Shown: piece after piece, positions 1 to 6,955 of the stretch | Layout of the letters: each line of letters starts with the position of its first letter | Numbering within the stretch: the stretch's first letter is position 1 | Assembly: GCA_964383665.1 (NCBI GenBank) | Contig: CAYLHO010000002.1 | Location: 1 to 64,000 of the forward strand | DNA from: UMGS687 sp964383665 | GTDB lineage: Bacteria; Bacillota; Clostridia; Christensenellales; UBA1242 | Length of the DNA stretch: 64,000 bases | Direction: 5' to 3' | The notes under the pieces: generated by a model | Told to the model about the DNA's origin: nothing | The model's database searches: none | The model's input: only the letters and a program-made list of their open reading frames with translations | Position numbers and translations under genes: made by a program

Positions 1-7
1 AAATAGC

Positions 8-30
8 CACAAGGAATTGTGACTTTTTTT
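8..30 (+). terminator. weak hairpin terminator at the left edge
   Basis: A 5-bp stem (CACAA at 8-12, TTGTG at 17-21, GGAA loop) is followed by a 7-T run at 24-30. It would end a plus-strand transcript entering from the left, outside the window. The short stem makes this tentative. Confidence 0.35.
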
Positions 31-72
31 GCTAGTTTCAAAAGTGCTAGCCCTTCCCCGTGATTTTTTAAA

Positions 73-237
73 TTAACTAACTCGAATAAGCGTTTTTCCA
101 AGCGTTCCGTTTGTTGCCGTGATTTCCGTGTAAGTGGTTCCGCTTGTGTCGCCCTCAATTTGCCACCTTGCCTCGGTGATTGTTGTGAGAGTTTTGCTGT
201 GTGGAATTATCCCAGCTTCGCTATTATCAAAGTTTTG
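73..237 (-). pseudogene. out-of-frame coding remnant after the TasA-like gene
   Basis: Directly downstream of the TasA-like gene, one minus-strand frame stays open for 54 codons. It reads from QNFDNSEAGIIPHSK to TLIRVS and ends in TAA at 73-75. It has no ATG, GTG or TTG near its beginning and is preceded in frame by TGA at 238-240. The translation is rich in Thr, Gly and Ile and includes a Trp within TEARWQIEGDTSG, which looks like a beta-rich extracellular domain tail. It may be the lost C-terminus of the preceding secreted protein. The frames do not join by a single indel, because a third frame would have to be crossed, so a small deletion or two changes would be needed. It could also be chance. 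Confidence 0.4.
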
Positions 238-242
238 TCAGT

Positions 243-839
243 TTAGCCTGTGAAAGATTCATCTGAAAGAATTATTTTATAGTTGAAAGTTGAAGAAGAA
301 ATTGATTTGTTTTTGTCGGTCACAGAAAAAGTTATTGTTGCTGTTGAACTTGCATTTGGGTTGATCGAGAAAGATGCGCCTGCGCCGCCAATTGTTTTTG
401 TTAAGTTTGGCGTTGAGCCAGTTGACGAGTCGACAATTCTAACATTAAGTTTGTTTTCTGACGAGTTGTTTGTTATTGTTATCGTCATAACAATATCTTT
501 CCCATAGTTTGCGCCTTCTGTGTTTTGGAATTCAAAAGATTTGTTTTTCCAAGTTGCAAGTTGAGCGGTGCTTGGGGTGTTTGTTGGAGAGTAGATCAAG
601 TTTGAAAAGGTTGTTTGATTCTTTGCACCCGAAACCGAACCTTCAATTGTTGCAACAACATTGGTTGCCTGGAAAGAGATTGTTCCTTCAACCCCGATTG
701 TGACGGTTTGAGATGCCCAAACTCCAACAATTGTTAAAGCAAGCACAACAACAAACATTGGAATTACTGTCCAAAGTTTAAGTTTAAGGCCTTTAAGGGC
801 TTGGCGTGCTGTTAAATTTTCTTTATCCTTTTTGCGCAT
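243..839 (-). CDS. small secreted TasA/camelysin-like protein
   Basis: This 198-residue protein has a Lys-rich N-terminus and one hydrophobic segment at about residues 23-42 ending in GVWAS. A Thr/Ser/Asn-rich, Cys-free beta-type domain follows (starting TVTIGVEGTISFQATN). That layout resembles the SipW-dependent TasA/camelysin class of secreted matrix proteins. The start is set by GGAGG a few bases upstream of ATG 839. A sigma-A-like promoter lies just upstream, beyond tandem terminators that isolate it from ypeB. The role is inferred; it could be any small exported beta-sandwich protein. The coding-like remnant just past its stop suggests the gene may once have been longer. Confidence 0.6.
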   Translation of the reverse strand: MRKKDKENLTARQALKGLKLKLWTVIPMFVVVLALTIVGVWASQTVTIGVEGTISFQATNVVATIEGSVSGAKNQTTFSNLIYSPTNTPSTAQLATWKNKSFEFQNTEGANYGKDIVMTITITNNSSENKLNVRIVDSSTGSTPNLTKTIGGAGASFSINPNASSTATITFSVTDKNKSISSSTFNYKIILSDESFTG

Positions 840-871
840 TTTTCTTTCCTCCGCAAACTTTATCTTATATA

Positions 872-901
872 ATTATAATTAAATTATCATTTTTTAAACA
901 A
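872..901 (-). promoter_or_regulatory. sigma-A-like promoter of the TasA-like gene
   Basis: TTGTTT (901-896), an 18-base spacer and TATAAT (877-872) sit upstream of the RBS of the 198-residue secreted protein. The -35 overlaps the U-tract of the hairpin at 903-921. Confidence 0.45.
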
Positions 902-902
902 A

Positions 903-921
903 AAGGCAAACAATTTGCCTT
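903..921 (-). terminator. second of two tandem terminators after ypeB
   Basis: A perfect 8-bp stem (AAGGCAAA/TTTGCCTT, 3-base loop) is followed on the minus strand by TTTTTG. It backs up the terminator at 934-959. Confidence 0.6.
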
Positions 922-933
922 AACTCATTAAAT

Positions 934-959
934 AAAAAGAAGCGCGAAAAATGCGCTTC
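934..959 (-). terminator. terminator of the sleB-ypeB operon
   Basis: A 7-bp GC-rich stem (GAAGCGC/GCGCTTC) with a 7-base loop is followed on the minus strand by TTTTT, starting a few bases after the ypeB stop. Confidence 0.8.
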
Positions 960-964
960 CTTTT

Positions 965-2374
965 TTACATCATTAAATTTCCATTTTCGGTTTTAACAAC
1001 TTTCAAAATGTTTTCCAAATTTCCAGTTTCTGCGTTGAAATAGAAATAGAACGTTGAACCTTCTTTCGTTGCCTTAACCTCGTTTGTTAAAACTTCGCGG
1101 TTGAAATCTAAAGGGCTTAAGGCAAGGCGCGTTTCAATAATTTTGAAATCGTCGGGAACGCGATTTTCCGAAGCTTTTTTTGAAACATTTGGTTGGCTTA
1201 AATTTCTTTCGCGGTGGTTGGTGTAGAACGGGGAGGCTTCCCAGCCCAAAACGTTTCCGCTTGAAAGGTCAATTTTAACTTTAATTAAGTCAGGGTAGAG
1301 AACAATTCCGTTTTCAACTGGGGCAAGGTTAAGGTATGTGTCGCTTCCAAGACTTCCGCTCCAAACACATTCCATGTTGTTAAGGCCTTGTTTCTTTGCG
1401 AAATCTGTTGCAATTTTTTCGGCTTCGTCAGATGAAATTGTTTGTTTTCCTTTTTTTGAGAATGAACTTAAGGTTAAAAGTTTTCCGCCTGTTTTTGTTA
1501 TTTGCGCGTAATATTCAAATCCGTTTTCAAGGAAAATTGAGAAATCGTAGGTTTTAAATTTTCCGTTTGTTTCGCCTGAAAAACTTATCTTTGAAATTGC
1601 TGAACTTTCTCCGCCGTTTTCGCTTACAGCATTTTCCTGTTTTTCAAATATTTTTTTTGCAATTTTTTCCGCTTCGTCTTTGCTTATCTCTTCGCCTGTG
1701 AGTCCGCGAATTTCCTTGCTTACAACCGAATCGGAAAACGGACCGTCATAGATCATTGTTGGATAGTCCTCGCCGCTTGATTTTATGGATTGAAAAAGCA
1801 GGGTGAAATCTGAAAAATCTTGCTTTTCATTTTTGTTTGAATTAACCGAAATGCTATATCCATTTGAAATTTCGTTCGACATGTTGTTAAGGTTATATTT
1901 TATGTCTGAAACGGCGCGGTATAAATCAACAAGAGTTTGGCGTTCGGCGGCGGAAATTGCAGTTGCTTTTTTTCTTGAAAGAACGTTCGCGAATCCGTTA
2001 AGTTGGTTTATGAATCTTGTTGTTTCGGGAATCCCGTTCATCGAAAGAGGAAGCCTTGAAAGATTGTTTTGTGCGCTTGCCGCGCTTTCATGAATTTCCG
2101 AAAGAAGTTTTTGAACATATGCTTCGTTTGTTGCATTAACAATTTTCCCAAGTTTAACTTCCGCGTTGTTAACATCGTCAACAAGGTCGAAGAAAGATCG
2201 CTGATAAACATTTTCAAGGTTAACTGAACTTTCGGTGTATGCTTTTTTGTTTACGGCATAGAGAACGCAGAAAACCGTCATCATAATTCCCAAAACCCCA
2301 ACAAAAACAAGAAGAGTTATCAAACTTGCTTTGCTTATGTTTGCTTTTTCCTTGCTTAAATCTTTAAGTTTCAT
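965..2374 (-). CDS. ypeB: spore germination protein YpeB
   Basis: This 469-residue protein has one N-terminal membrane anchor (about residues 18-40). A long helical region (about 45-190) follows, then a C-terminal half with PepSY-type repeats, recognisable by DEAEKIAKK and DEAEKIATDFAKK and by the final FYFYFNAETGNLENI strand pattern. In Bacillus, YpeB is needed for stable assembly of the cortex-lytic enzyme SleB in the spore, and the two depend on each other. Here ypeB starts 12 bases after the sleB stop with a strong GGAGG site, matching the conserved sleB-ypeB operon. Length is close to the usual 450 or so residues. The gene ends in two tandem terminators. Confidence 0.93.
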   Translation of the reverse strand: MKLKDLSKEKANISKASLITLLVFVGVLGIMMTVFCVLYAVNKKAYTESSVNLENVYQRSFFDLVDDVNNAEVKLGKIVNATNEAYVQKLLSEIHESAASAQNNLSRLPLSMNGIPETTRFINQLNGFANVLSRKKATAISAAERQTLVDLYRAVSDIKYNLNNMSNEISNGYSISVNSNKNEKQDFSDFTLLFQSIKSSGEDYPTMIYDGPFSDSVVSKEIRGLTGEEISKDEAEKIAKKIFEKQENAVSENGGESSAISKISFSGETNGKFKTYDFSIFLENGFEYYAQITKTGGKLLTLSSFSKKGKQTISSDEAEKIATDFAKKQGLNNMECVWSGSLGSDTYLNLAPVENGIVLYPDLIKVKIDLSSGNVLGWEASPFYTNHRERNLSQPNVSKKASENRVPDDFKIIETRLALSPLDFNREVLTNEVKATKEGSTFYFYFNAETGNLENILKVVKTENGNLMM

Positions 2375-2386
2375 TTTCTCCCTCCT

Positions 2387-3049
2387 TTAAATGCAGAAAA
2401 CGTGACGTCCAATTGTAACAACAATTTCTCTGTTAAAAATCCATTGGCTTGTTGCTGTTGCAGGATTATAGTAGAAAATGCAGCCATAGGTTGGATCCCA
2501 GCCGTTAAGGGCGTCTTGCGCTGCTTGATAGGCTGTTTCGTCTGGTTCATATCCAATTTGACCGTCGTAAACCGCAGTGAATGCCCATGGCTGATAGACA
2601 ACACCATAAATTGTGTTTGGGAAATCTGGGTGCTTAACACGATTTAAAATCACGGCGGCAACTGCAACTTGCCCAACATATGGCTCGCCGCGTGCTTCAG
2701 CATAAACGCATTTGGCAAGCAAATATAGGTCGTTGTTTGTTTGGTCGTTTAGGTTAATTCCAAGCAAACTTGCTGTTTTTGGGCCAACAGTTCCAGTTTG
2801 CTCAACGCCATAGTCATATTGAAAAGCCTTAATTGCCTGTGTTGTTTCCCAATTAAGCGTTCCGTCAATCGACCCGTTGTAATATCCCAAGTCCTTAAGT
2901 TTTTGTTGAATAAGTTTGTTTTGGGTGTAAGTTGTGTCGGCGGCAACCTGCTCGATTTGGCGAGTTGGAATAATGCTCAAGCTGAAACTTGAAATTAAAC
3001 AAACAAGAATTAAAATTGATGCAACCCAAACTTTTTTTGAAATAACCAT
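2387..3049 (-). CDS. sleB: spore cortex-lytic enzyme SleB
   Basis: SleB is a lytic transglycosylase that cleaves spore cortex peptidoglycan at muramic-delta-lactam residues during germination. The 220-residue product has a signal peptide (residues 1-37, ending near VAADT), a peptidoglycan-binding repeat (about 43-97, containing LKDLGYYNGSIDG) and a C-terminal hydrolase domain. The hydrolase motif YAEARGE at 116-122 contains the presumed catalytic Glu118, and the protein ends GRHVF. The start at ATG 3049 is preferred over an in-frame ATG eight codons earlier because AGGGAG lies just upstream of it. It is followed by ypeB. A candidate forespore promoter lies upstream, matching known sigma-G control of sleB. 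Confidence 0.94.
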   Translation of the reverse strand: MVISKKVWVASILILVCLISSFSLSIIPTRQIEQVAADTTYTQNKLIQQKLKDLGYYNGSIDGTLNWETTQAIKAFQYDYGVEQTGTVGPKTASLLGINLNDQTNNDLYLLAKCVYAEARGEPYVGQVAVAAVILNRVKHPDFPNTIYGVVYQPWAFTAVYDGQIGYEPDETAYQAAQDALNGWDPTYGCIFYYNPATATSQWIFNREIVVTIGRHVFCI

Positions 3050-3080
3050 AAAAATCTCCCTAAAATCTTGCAATTTTAAG

Positions 3081-3109
3081 TAGTTTGCGCAAAAAAAATT
3101 TTTTATTCA
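3081..3109 (-). promoter_or_regulatory. candidate sigma-G (forespore) promoter for sleB
   Basis: TGAATA (3109-3104), 16 bases and CAAACTA (3087-3081) resemble the sigma-G pattern TGAATA / CATACTA, with one mismatch in the -10 and a spacer about one base short. It lies between the spoIIR stop and the sleB start. sleB is a sigma-G gene in Bacillus, which fits. Confidence 0.4.
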
Positions 3110-3120
3110 AAAAAATCTTC

Positions 3121-3651
3121 CTAATTAAAGAAAGATTTAATGATTTCAATCAATTTGGATTTGTAAACCGTTTCTTCGCCTGTTGGATTCGCTTTAAGAA
3201 AACAAAGGGGAGGATAGACAACGCACCACCAATTATTTCCCTCCCCGCTTCCAAGGTCTAAAATCAGTGCATCGTAGAAACCTTCTTCAAGAGTTAAATT
3301 ATCGTAGGTTCTTGTTGGGAACTCTTCGCGCGCAAGCCGTGCTTTTGAAGTATATTGAAAACCGTTTTCTCTTAAAACAGTGTTTGCTGTTTTTTCAATA
3401 AGAGAAAAGTTGTTTGTTAAAACTTCTTCTGCTTCCTTTTTGCTTTGGCAAGTTGAAAGAAGGGGAATCATTGCGTTAACAACAGCGTCTCGAACCTTAT
3501 ACTTAACTCCTTGGTCAATTTCACTGTTTGAGTTTGCGCGGATATGTATTCTTAAATATTCGCTGTTTTCTTCTTTTTTATTTAAAAGTCCGAAAACAAT
3601 AATTCCGCCAAGAGCCAAGATTAAACAAAAGGTTATAACAATTTTTTTCAT
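3121..3651 (-). CDS. spoIIR: stage II sporulation protein R
   Basis: SpoIIR is the signal secreted from the forespore that triggers SpoIIGA to cleave pro-sigma-E in the mother cell. The 176-residue product has an N-terminal hydrophobic signal (residues 3-22). The family core follows, with LRIHIRANSNSEIDQGVKY and, near the end, WWCVVYPPLCF. ATG 3651 is chosen because the hydrophobic signal begins there; an upstream extension would add 37 residues without signal character. No Shine-Dalgarno precedes this ATG. A sigma-F-like promoter ends 5 bases before it, suggesting a leaderless mRNA. sleB lies 71 bases downstream. Confidence 0.92.
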   Translation of the reverse strand: MKKIVITFCLILALGGIIVFGLLNKKEENSEYLRIHIRANSNSEIDQGVKYKVRDAVVNAMIPLLSTCQSKKEAEEVLTNNFSLIEKTANTVLRENGFQYTSKARLAREEFPTRTYDNLTLEEGFYDALILDLGSGEGNNWWCVVYPPLCFLKANPTGEETVYKSKLIEIIKSFFN

Positions 3652-3656
3652 ATAAG

Positions 3657-3685
3657 AATTATTGCCGCAAAATAATAATTTAAAC
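3657..3685 (-). promoter_or_regulatory. candidate sigma-F promoter for spoIIR
   Basis: GTTTA (3685-3681), 14 bases and GGCAATAATT (3666-3657) match the sigma-F consensus GYWTA / GGNRANAMTW at every defined position; the spacer is one base shorter than usual. The -10 ends 5 bases before the spoIIR ATG, so transcription would begin at or next to the start codon. Confidence 0.5.
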
Positions 3686-3720
3686 AATGTATGCAATAAC
3701 TTTTGGGATAAGTAAACATA

Positions 3721-3748
3721 TTGACTTTGATATGTTTTGTGGTATACT
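3721..3748 (+). promoter_or_regulatory. sigma-A promoter with extended -10
   Basis: TTGACT (3721-3726), 16 bases and TATACT (3743-3748), with TGG directly before the -10 (extended -10). It drives the 679-residue protein from a leader of about 125 bases and is divergent from spoIIR. Confidence 0.75.
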
Positions 3749-3880
3749 AACTTTGAAAACAAATTATAGGGAAAACACTGCTGACGAAAAGTTTAAAAAT
3801 TTGCTTAAAATTGGTGTTTTTTGTGAAAAATATTGCAATTTTATGTGGATTTTGTTAAAATTATTTTAAGGAGAGAGAAA

Positions 3881-5920
3881 ATGATTTCAAAATTCAAAAT
3901 TGATTTGATTGAAAAATCTCAAAACCAAGCTCGCGTTAAAAAGGGAAATGCGGTTGTTGTTTCTTTCGAAAAAGAAACCGAAAACGGCGTAAGTTCCTAT
4001 CGTGCAGGAAAAGGGCTTGGAAATAATAATGGATACCTTTTTGAGGCACTTGTTTCAAACGAGAACAACAAATCCGTTAAATTGCTTAACGTTAACAATT
4101 CTTTATCAGAATTTGTTGATGACGTTAATGTTAAACAAGAAGGAGATTACGTTGTCTTTAATGCAACAGAAATTAAATGCCTTCCAAACGCACAAATCCT
4201 TATAAGTGTTAAAGGAAATGGCGGCAAAATTTCAAATGTTGAAATTCATGCAGGAGAAATTGTTGTTAACAAAGGGAAAGCAGAATGTGTTCAAATTCCA
4301 ACAGAAAAACCAATTAACATTGAACTTTCTGAAAATTTCTTTGAAGATTTAACTTTGGGTCGAATTAATTGTGGGGTTTTGCCTGCTCAAGCGTTTGAAG
4401 CAACAAAAGAACTTAAAGGCGTTAGGACAAAGGTTTTTAATGTTGCTGGAGAAGAAATTAAATTCTTAACAGTTTTGGGCGAGCCAAACAAACTTTTCAT
4501 GGCAAGCGGAACTGAAATTAGAGAGCTTGCAAACTTGATTGATGGATCGAATGAAAATATCGAAAGAGGAATCCCTTTAAACCACGACTTGGGCTTCCAA
4601 TTCCGCGGTGGGGATTTTGGACAAGGAAAAGTTGGAGCGGTTGCATCAATTCTTGAAGGAATTTCTTCGGAAAATGCAAAAGAAGTTTTGAATTATGTTA
4701 AAGAACAAAATTCAAGAACATCGGTTGAAAGAGTTTCGTCAGAAACATATAAAACAAGAATTAAGAATGTTTCAAATCTTAAAATTGGAAGTAAAAGTCA
4801 ACAAACGGGCGAGTTTGGAGGGAAAGTGATTGATCTTGGAAACGAAGCAGAACCAGTAGTTAATTTCAAAGTGATTGCAGAAAGAAAATCTGAAACAGCT
4901 GATTCTGTTAAGGAAAATAAAATTAACAACGATTCAGATGAGGGCGCAGAGGTTGGAATTGAACCAAGCGCAGTTGAATCAAACAAGGTTGTTAGCGAAA
5001 AAGAGCCAGAAGAAAACAACGCAGAAGTTGTTGGTGAAGTTGTTGCAGAGGAAGCAAAAGAGGAAAATGCTTCAACCGCAAACACAGAGAAGAAGCAAGA
5101 ATCCCAAACTTCTCAAAGCCAAAAAGAGGAAACAGAGGAGAATAAAAACAAAATCGAACCGGCTCCTCAATATTCAACAAATAGCGTTAGAGTTCCATTT
5201 AATCCATTAAAAGTTGTTAAACATTGTGTTTTGGGTGGAATAATTGCTGGGGTTGTTGCCTTAACAATTGCAATGGCAGTTGGGGGATTATTGTTCCCAG
5301 CGTTTATTGGTCTTGCTATTGCAATTGGAACATCAACAATTATGTCGAAAGAACTTGTTGACGACCTTAGAGAAAGAAACGAGAAAAAACAAAAAGCTAT
5401 AAATGCAAAAAAGAAAAGTCTCGAAAAAGAAATTGATGCGGAAGAAAAGAAATTAAGTAAAAATAAAGAAAATCAAGAAAGCAAAGACGGAGAAAATAAA
5501 CAAAATAAAAGCCAAGAGAGTCAAGAAAAAGAACAAGATGACGAAGAAAATTTAGATGATTCAGAGGATAAGAAGAAAAAGAAGAAAAAGGCTAAAAAAA
5601 TTGAATTACCTAAGTTTATAAAACCAAAGAAAGTTTTGAATAAAGAAAAAGTTGACGAATCGAAAGCTAAAGCGGCCGTTGGCGTTGGTTCAAAGGAAGT
5701 TAAGAAAGAGGTTCAAGTTAAAGCCGAGAAAGCGGTTGAGGCAAAAGAAGAAAAAACAAAAGTTAAAAAATCTTCGCGCCAAGAAAAACGAGAAGCAGAA
5801 TTGAATGCAATCCGAAGAAGAATTACTGAACAAAAAACTTTGGCAATAGGTCGCACAGACGCTCCAGCAAAAGTTGAAGAAACCTCTTCAAAAGCTGATG
5901 GGCAAGATTTAGGAATGTAA
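3881..5920 (+). CDS. unrecognised membrane protein with charged tail (679 aa)
   Basis: I do not recognise a family. From ATG 3881, chosen for the AAGGAG ahead of it, the product has four visible parts. Residues 1-340 are a mixed alpha/beta region without signal peptide. Residues about 345-440 are an acidic, low-complexity linker of Glu/Asn/Ser. Residues about 449-490 form a Gly/Ala-rich hydrophobic hairpin, probably two membrane passes. Residues about 500-679 are a very Lys/Glu-rich tail, likely coiled coil or disordered. The topology suggests both ends lie on the same side, probably cytoplasmic. It has its own promoter and a strong terminator, so it is monocistronic. Abundant in-frame codons typical of the neighbours argue it is real. 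Confidence 0.85.
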   Translation: MISKFKIDLIEKSQNQARVKKGNAVVVSFEKETENGVSSYRAGKGLGNNNGYLFEALVSNENNKSVKLLNVNNSLSEFVDDVNVKQEGDYVVFNATEIKCLPNAQILISVKGNGGKISNVEIHAGEIVVNKGKAECVQIPTEKPINIELSENFFEDLTLGRINCGVLPAQAFEATKELKGVRTKVFNVAGEEIKFLTVLGEPNKLFMASGTEIRELANLIDGSNENIERGIPLNHDLGFQFRGGDFGQGKVGAVASILEGISSENAKEVLNYVKEQNSRTSVERVSSETYKTRIKNVSNLKIGSKSQQTGEFGGKVIDLGNEAEPVVNFKVIAERKSETADSVKENKINNDSDEGAEVGIEPSAVESNKVVSEKEPEENNAEVVGEVVAEEAKEENASTANTEKKQESQTSQSQKEETEENKNKIEPAPQYSTNSVRVPFNPLKVVKHCVLGGIIAGVVALTIAMAVGGLLFPAFIGLAIAIGTSTIMSKELVDDLRERNEKKQKAINAKKKSLEKEIDAEEKKLSKNKENQESKDGENKQNKSQESQEKEQDDEENLDDSEDKKKKKKKAKKIELPKFIKPKKVLNKEKVDESKAKAAVGVGSKEVKKEVQVKAEKAVEAKEEKTKVKKSSRQEKREAELNAIRRRITEQKTLAIGRTDAPAKVEETSSKADGQDLGM

Positions 5921-5930
5921 AAAAAATTAA

Positions 5931-5957
5931 AAAGCAGTTGACATCAACTGCTTTTTT
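5931..5957 (+). terminator. terminator of the 679-aa gene
   Basis: An 11-bp inverted repeat (5931-5941 with 5944-5954) is followed by Ts to 5957, starting 10 bases after the stop codon. It overlaps the tRNA-Arg promoter. Confidence 0.85.
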
Positions 5958-5966
5958 GATTATAAT
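5938..5966 (+). promoter_or_regulatory. consensus sigma-A promoter of tRNA-Arg
   Basis: TTGACA (5938-5943), exactly 17 bases and TATAAT (5961-5966): a perfect consensus. The -35 lies inside the terminator hairpin of the upstream gene. The expected start near 5973 leaves a leader of about 26 bases before the tRNA. Confidence 0.85.
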
Positions 5967-5998
5967 ATTGTTCGAATGTTGAAAAACATTTAGTTTTT

Positions 5999-6075
5999 GC
6001 GCTGTTAGCTCAATTGGATAGAGCGTTGGTCTACGGAACCAAAGGTTGGGGATTCGAGCTCCTCACGGCGCACCA
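5999..6075 (+). tRNA. tRNA-Arg (anticodon ACG)
   Basis: The 77-base cloverleaf has acceptor GCGCTGT pairing with ACGGCGC (one G-U pair), D-arm AGCTCAATTGGATAGAGC, a 5-bp anticodon stem TTGGT/ACCAA with 7-base loop CTACGGA, and a T-arm with TTCGAGC loop. The anticodon is ACG, so it reads CGN arginine codons, normally after A34-to-inosine editing by TadA. Discriminator A and the CCA end are encoded. It is transcribed alone from a perfect promoter and followed by a terminator. Confidence 0.97.
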
Positions 6076-6099
6076 TAACAACCCCAAAAGTTAGGGTTT

Positions 6100-6126
6100 T
6101 CAGCGGCTTTGGTCGCTGATTTTTTT
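6100..6126 (+). terminator. terminator after tRNA-Arg
   Basis: TCAGCG/CGCTGA stem (6100-6105 with 6114-6119, 8-base loop) followed by a T run to 6126. A weaker stem AACCC/GGGTT precedes it. The T run runs into the stop codon of the convergent NUDIX gene. Confidence 0.75.
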
Positions 6127-6781
6127 ACCACATTATATATTTTGGATTTTCTCCTTTTGAGTATCTATCTGCTGCAATTAGCATTCTTTTATAGAATTCA
6201 TCAATTATTTGATAACACTCCATAAAGTTTTTTCTAGATATCAATTTTTCATTTATAACATATTTATCATTTTCAAGATATTTTTCTCTTGCTTTAATTT
6301 CTGTTTTTTCATCATAGAATAATGCGAGTGCTTCATCTAAATCAACTTCAACAAGTCTTGCTATTTCTTCGCCATTCACTTCGTATTCTTCTAAAGTCTT
6401 TTTTGAAGGGAAAAGATAAACATATTGAAATTCGTTTGCTATGTAATCTTCTGTTACTGTTGCTGCAGTTTGTCTTATGCCTAAATAAATAAGGTCATTA
6501 AGAGTTACTTCTTCTAAAAGTTCTTCTTTAACTTCTCTAACACTTTCTTCTGCAGTTTCTCCTGCTTGAATGTGCCCACCAACAGTGAAATCTAGAAGTG
6601 CATTGTCATTTGTTACAATTCCATCTTTTGGCTTTTTGCGTTGAAAATAAACTTTTCTTTGTTCTGGGTTTACAGCAAGCACTGTTATAACCTTATGCCA
6701 ATAACCTTTTTGATGACATTCTTTTTTTTCGCAAGTTCCGATATGTTTAAACTTATCAGTGTATATATCTAAATATTCCAT
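6125..6781 (-). CDS. NUDIX hydrolase
   Basis: This 218-residue protein of the NUDIX superfamily hydrolyses a nucleoside diphosphate linked to another group; the substrate is unknown. The NUDIX box begins GGHIQAGETAEESVREVKEEL at about residue 68. It is one residue shorter between the first Glu and the RE pair than the canonical GX5EX7REUXEE pattern, so the metal-binding Glu cluster is present but shifted. The N-terminal part (GYWHKVITVLAVN) is typical of isopentenyl-diphosphate-isomerase-like NUDIX proteins. AGAGG precedes ATG 6781. It has its own likely promoter and is convergent with tRNA-Arg. Confidence 0.85.
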   Translation of the reverse strand: MEYLDIYTDKFKHIGTCEKKECHQKGYWHKVITVLAVNPEQRKVYFQRKKPKDGIVTNDNALLDFTVGGHIQAGETAEESVREVKEELLEEVTLNDLIYLGIRQTAATVTEDYIANEFQYVYLFPSKKTLEEYEVNGEEIARLVEVDLDEALALFYDEKTEIKAREKYLENDKYVINEKLISRKNFMECYQIIDEFYKRMLIAADRYSKGENPKYIMW

Positions 6782-6842
6782 ATTAACCTCTTTTAAAGTT
6801 TTTTAAAAAATTCATCACATTAAACTCTTTATCCATGTCTAA

Positions 6843-6872
6843 ATTATAACATATTTTAAACTCTTTTGTTAA
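6843..6872 (-). promoter_or_regulatory. probable promoter of the NUDIX gene
   Basis: TTAACA (6872-6867), 18 bases and TATAAT (6848-6843), about 60 bases upstream of the NUDIX start. The gatCAB terminator lies further upstream, so the NUDIX gene needs its own promoter. Confidence 0.45.
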
Positions 6873-6921
6873 TAAAATCAAAATTTGATTTTAAAGTGAG
6901 GGAACGAGGCGGGGTTAGTGA

Positions 6922-6951
6922 ATAAAAAATGCGCAAGTTGAGTTGCGCATT
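6922..6951 (-). terminator. terminator of gatCAB
   Basis: A 9-bp stem (AATGCGCAA 6928-6936 with 6943-6951) followed on the minus strand by TTTTT, starting a few bases past the gatB stop. Confidence 0.85.
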
Positions 6952-6955
6952 AATT

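Noticed and set aside
2371..2640. Minus-strand 89-codon frame in the sleB region
   Set aside because: Overlaps sleB in another frame; no ribosome site and no recognisable features.
3687..3869. 60-codon plus-strand frame ahead of the 679-residue gene
   Set aside because: It lies across the mapped promoter and leader and has no ribosome site.
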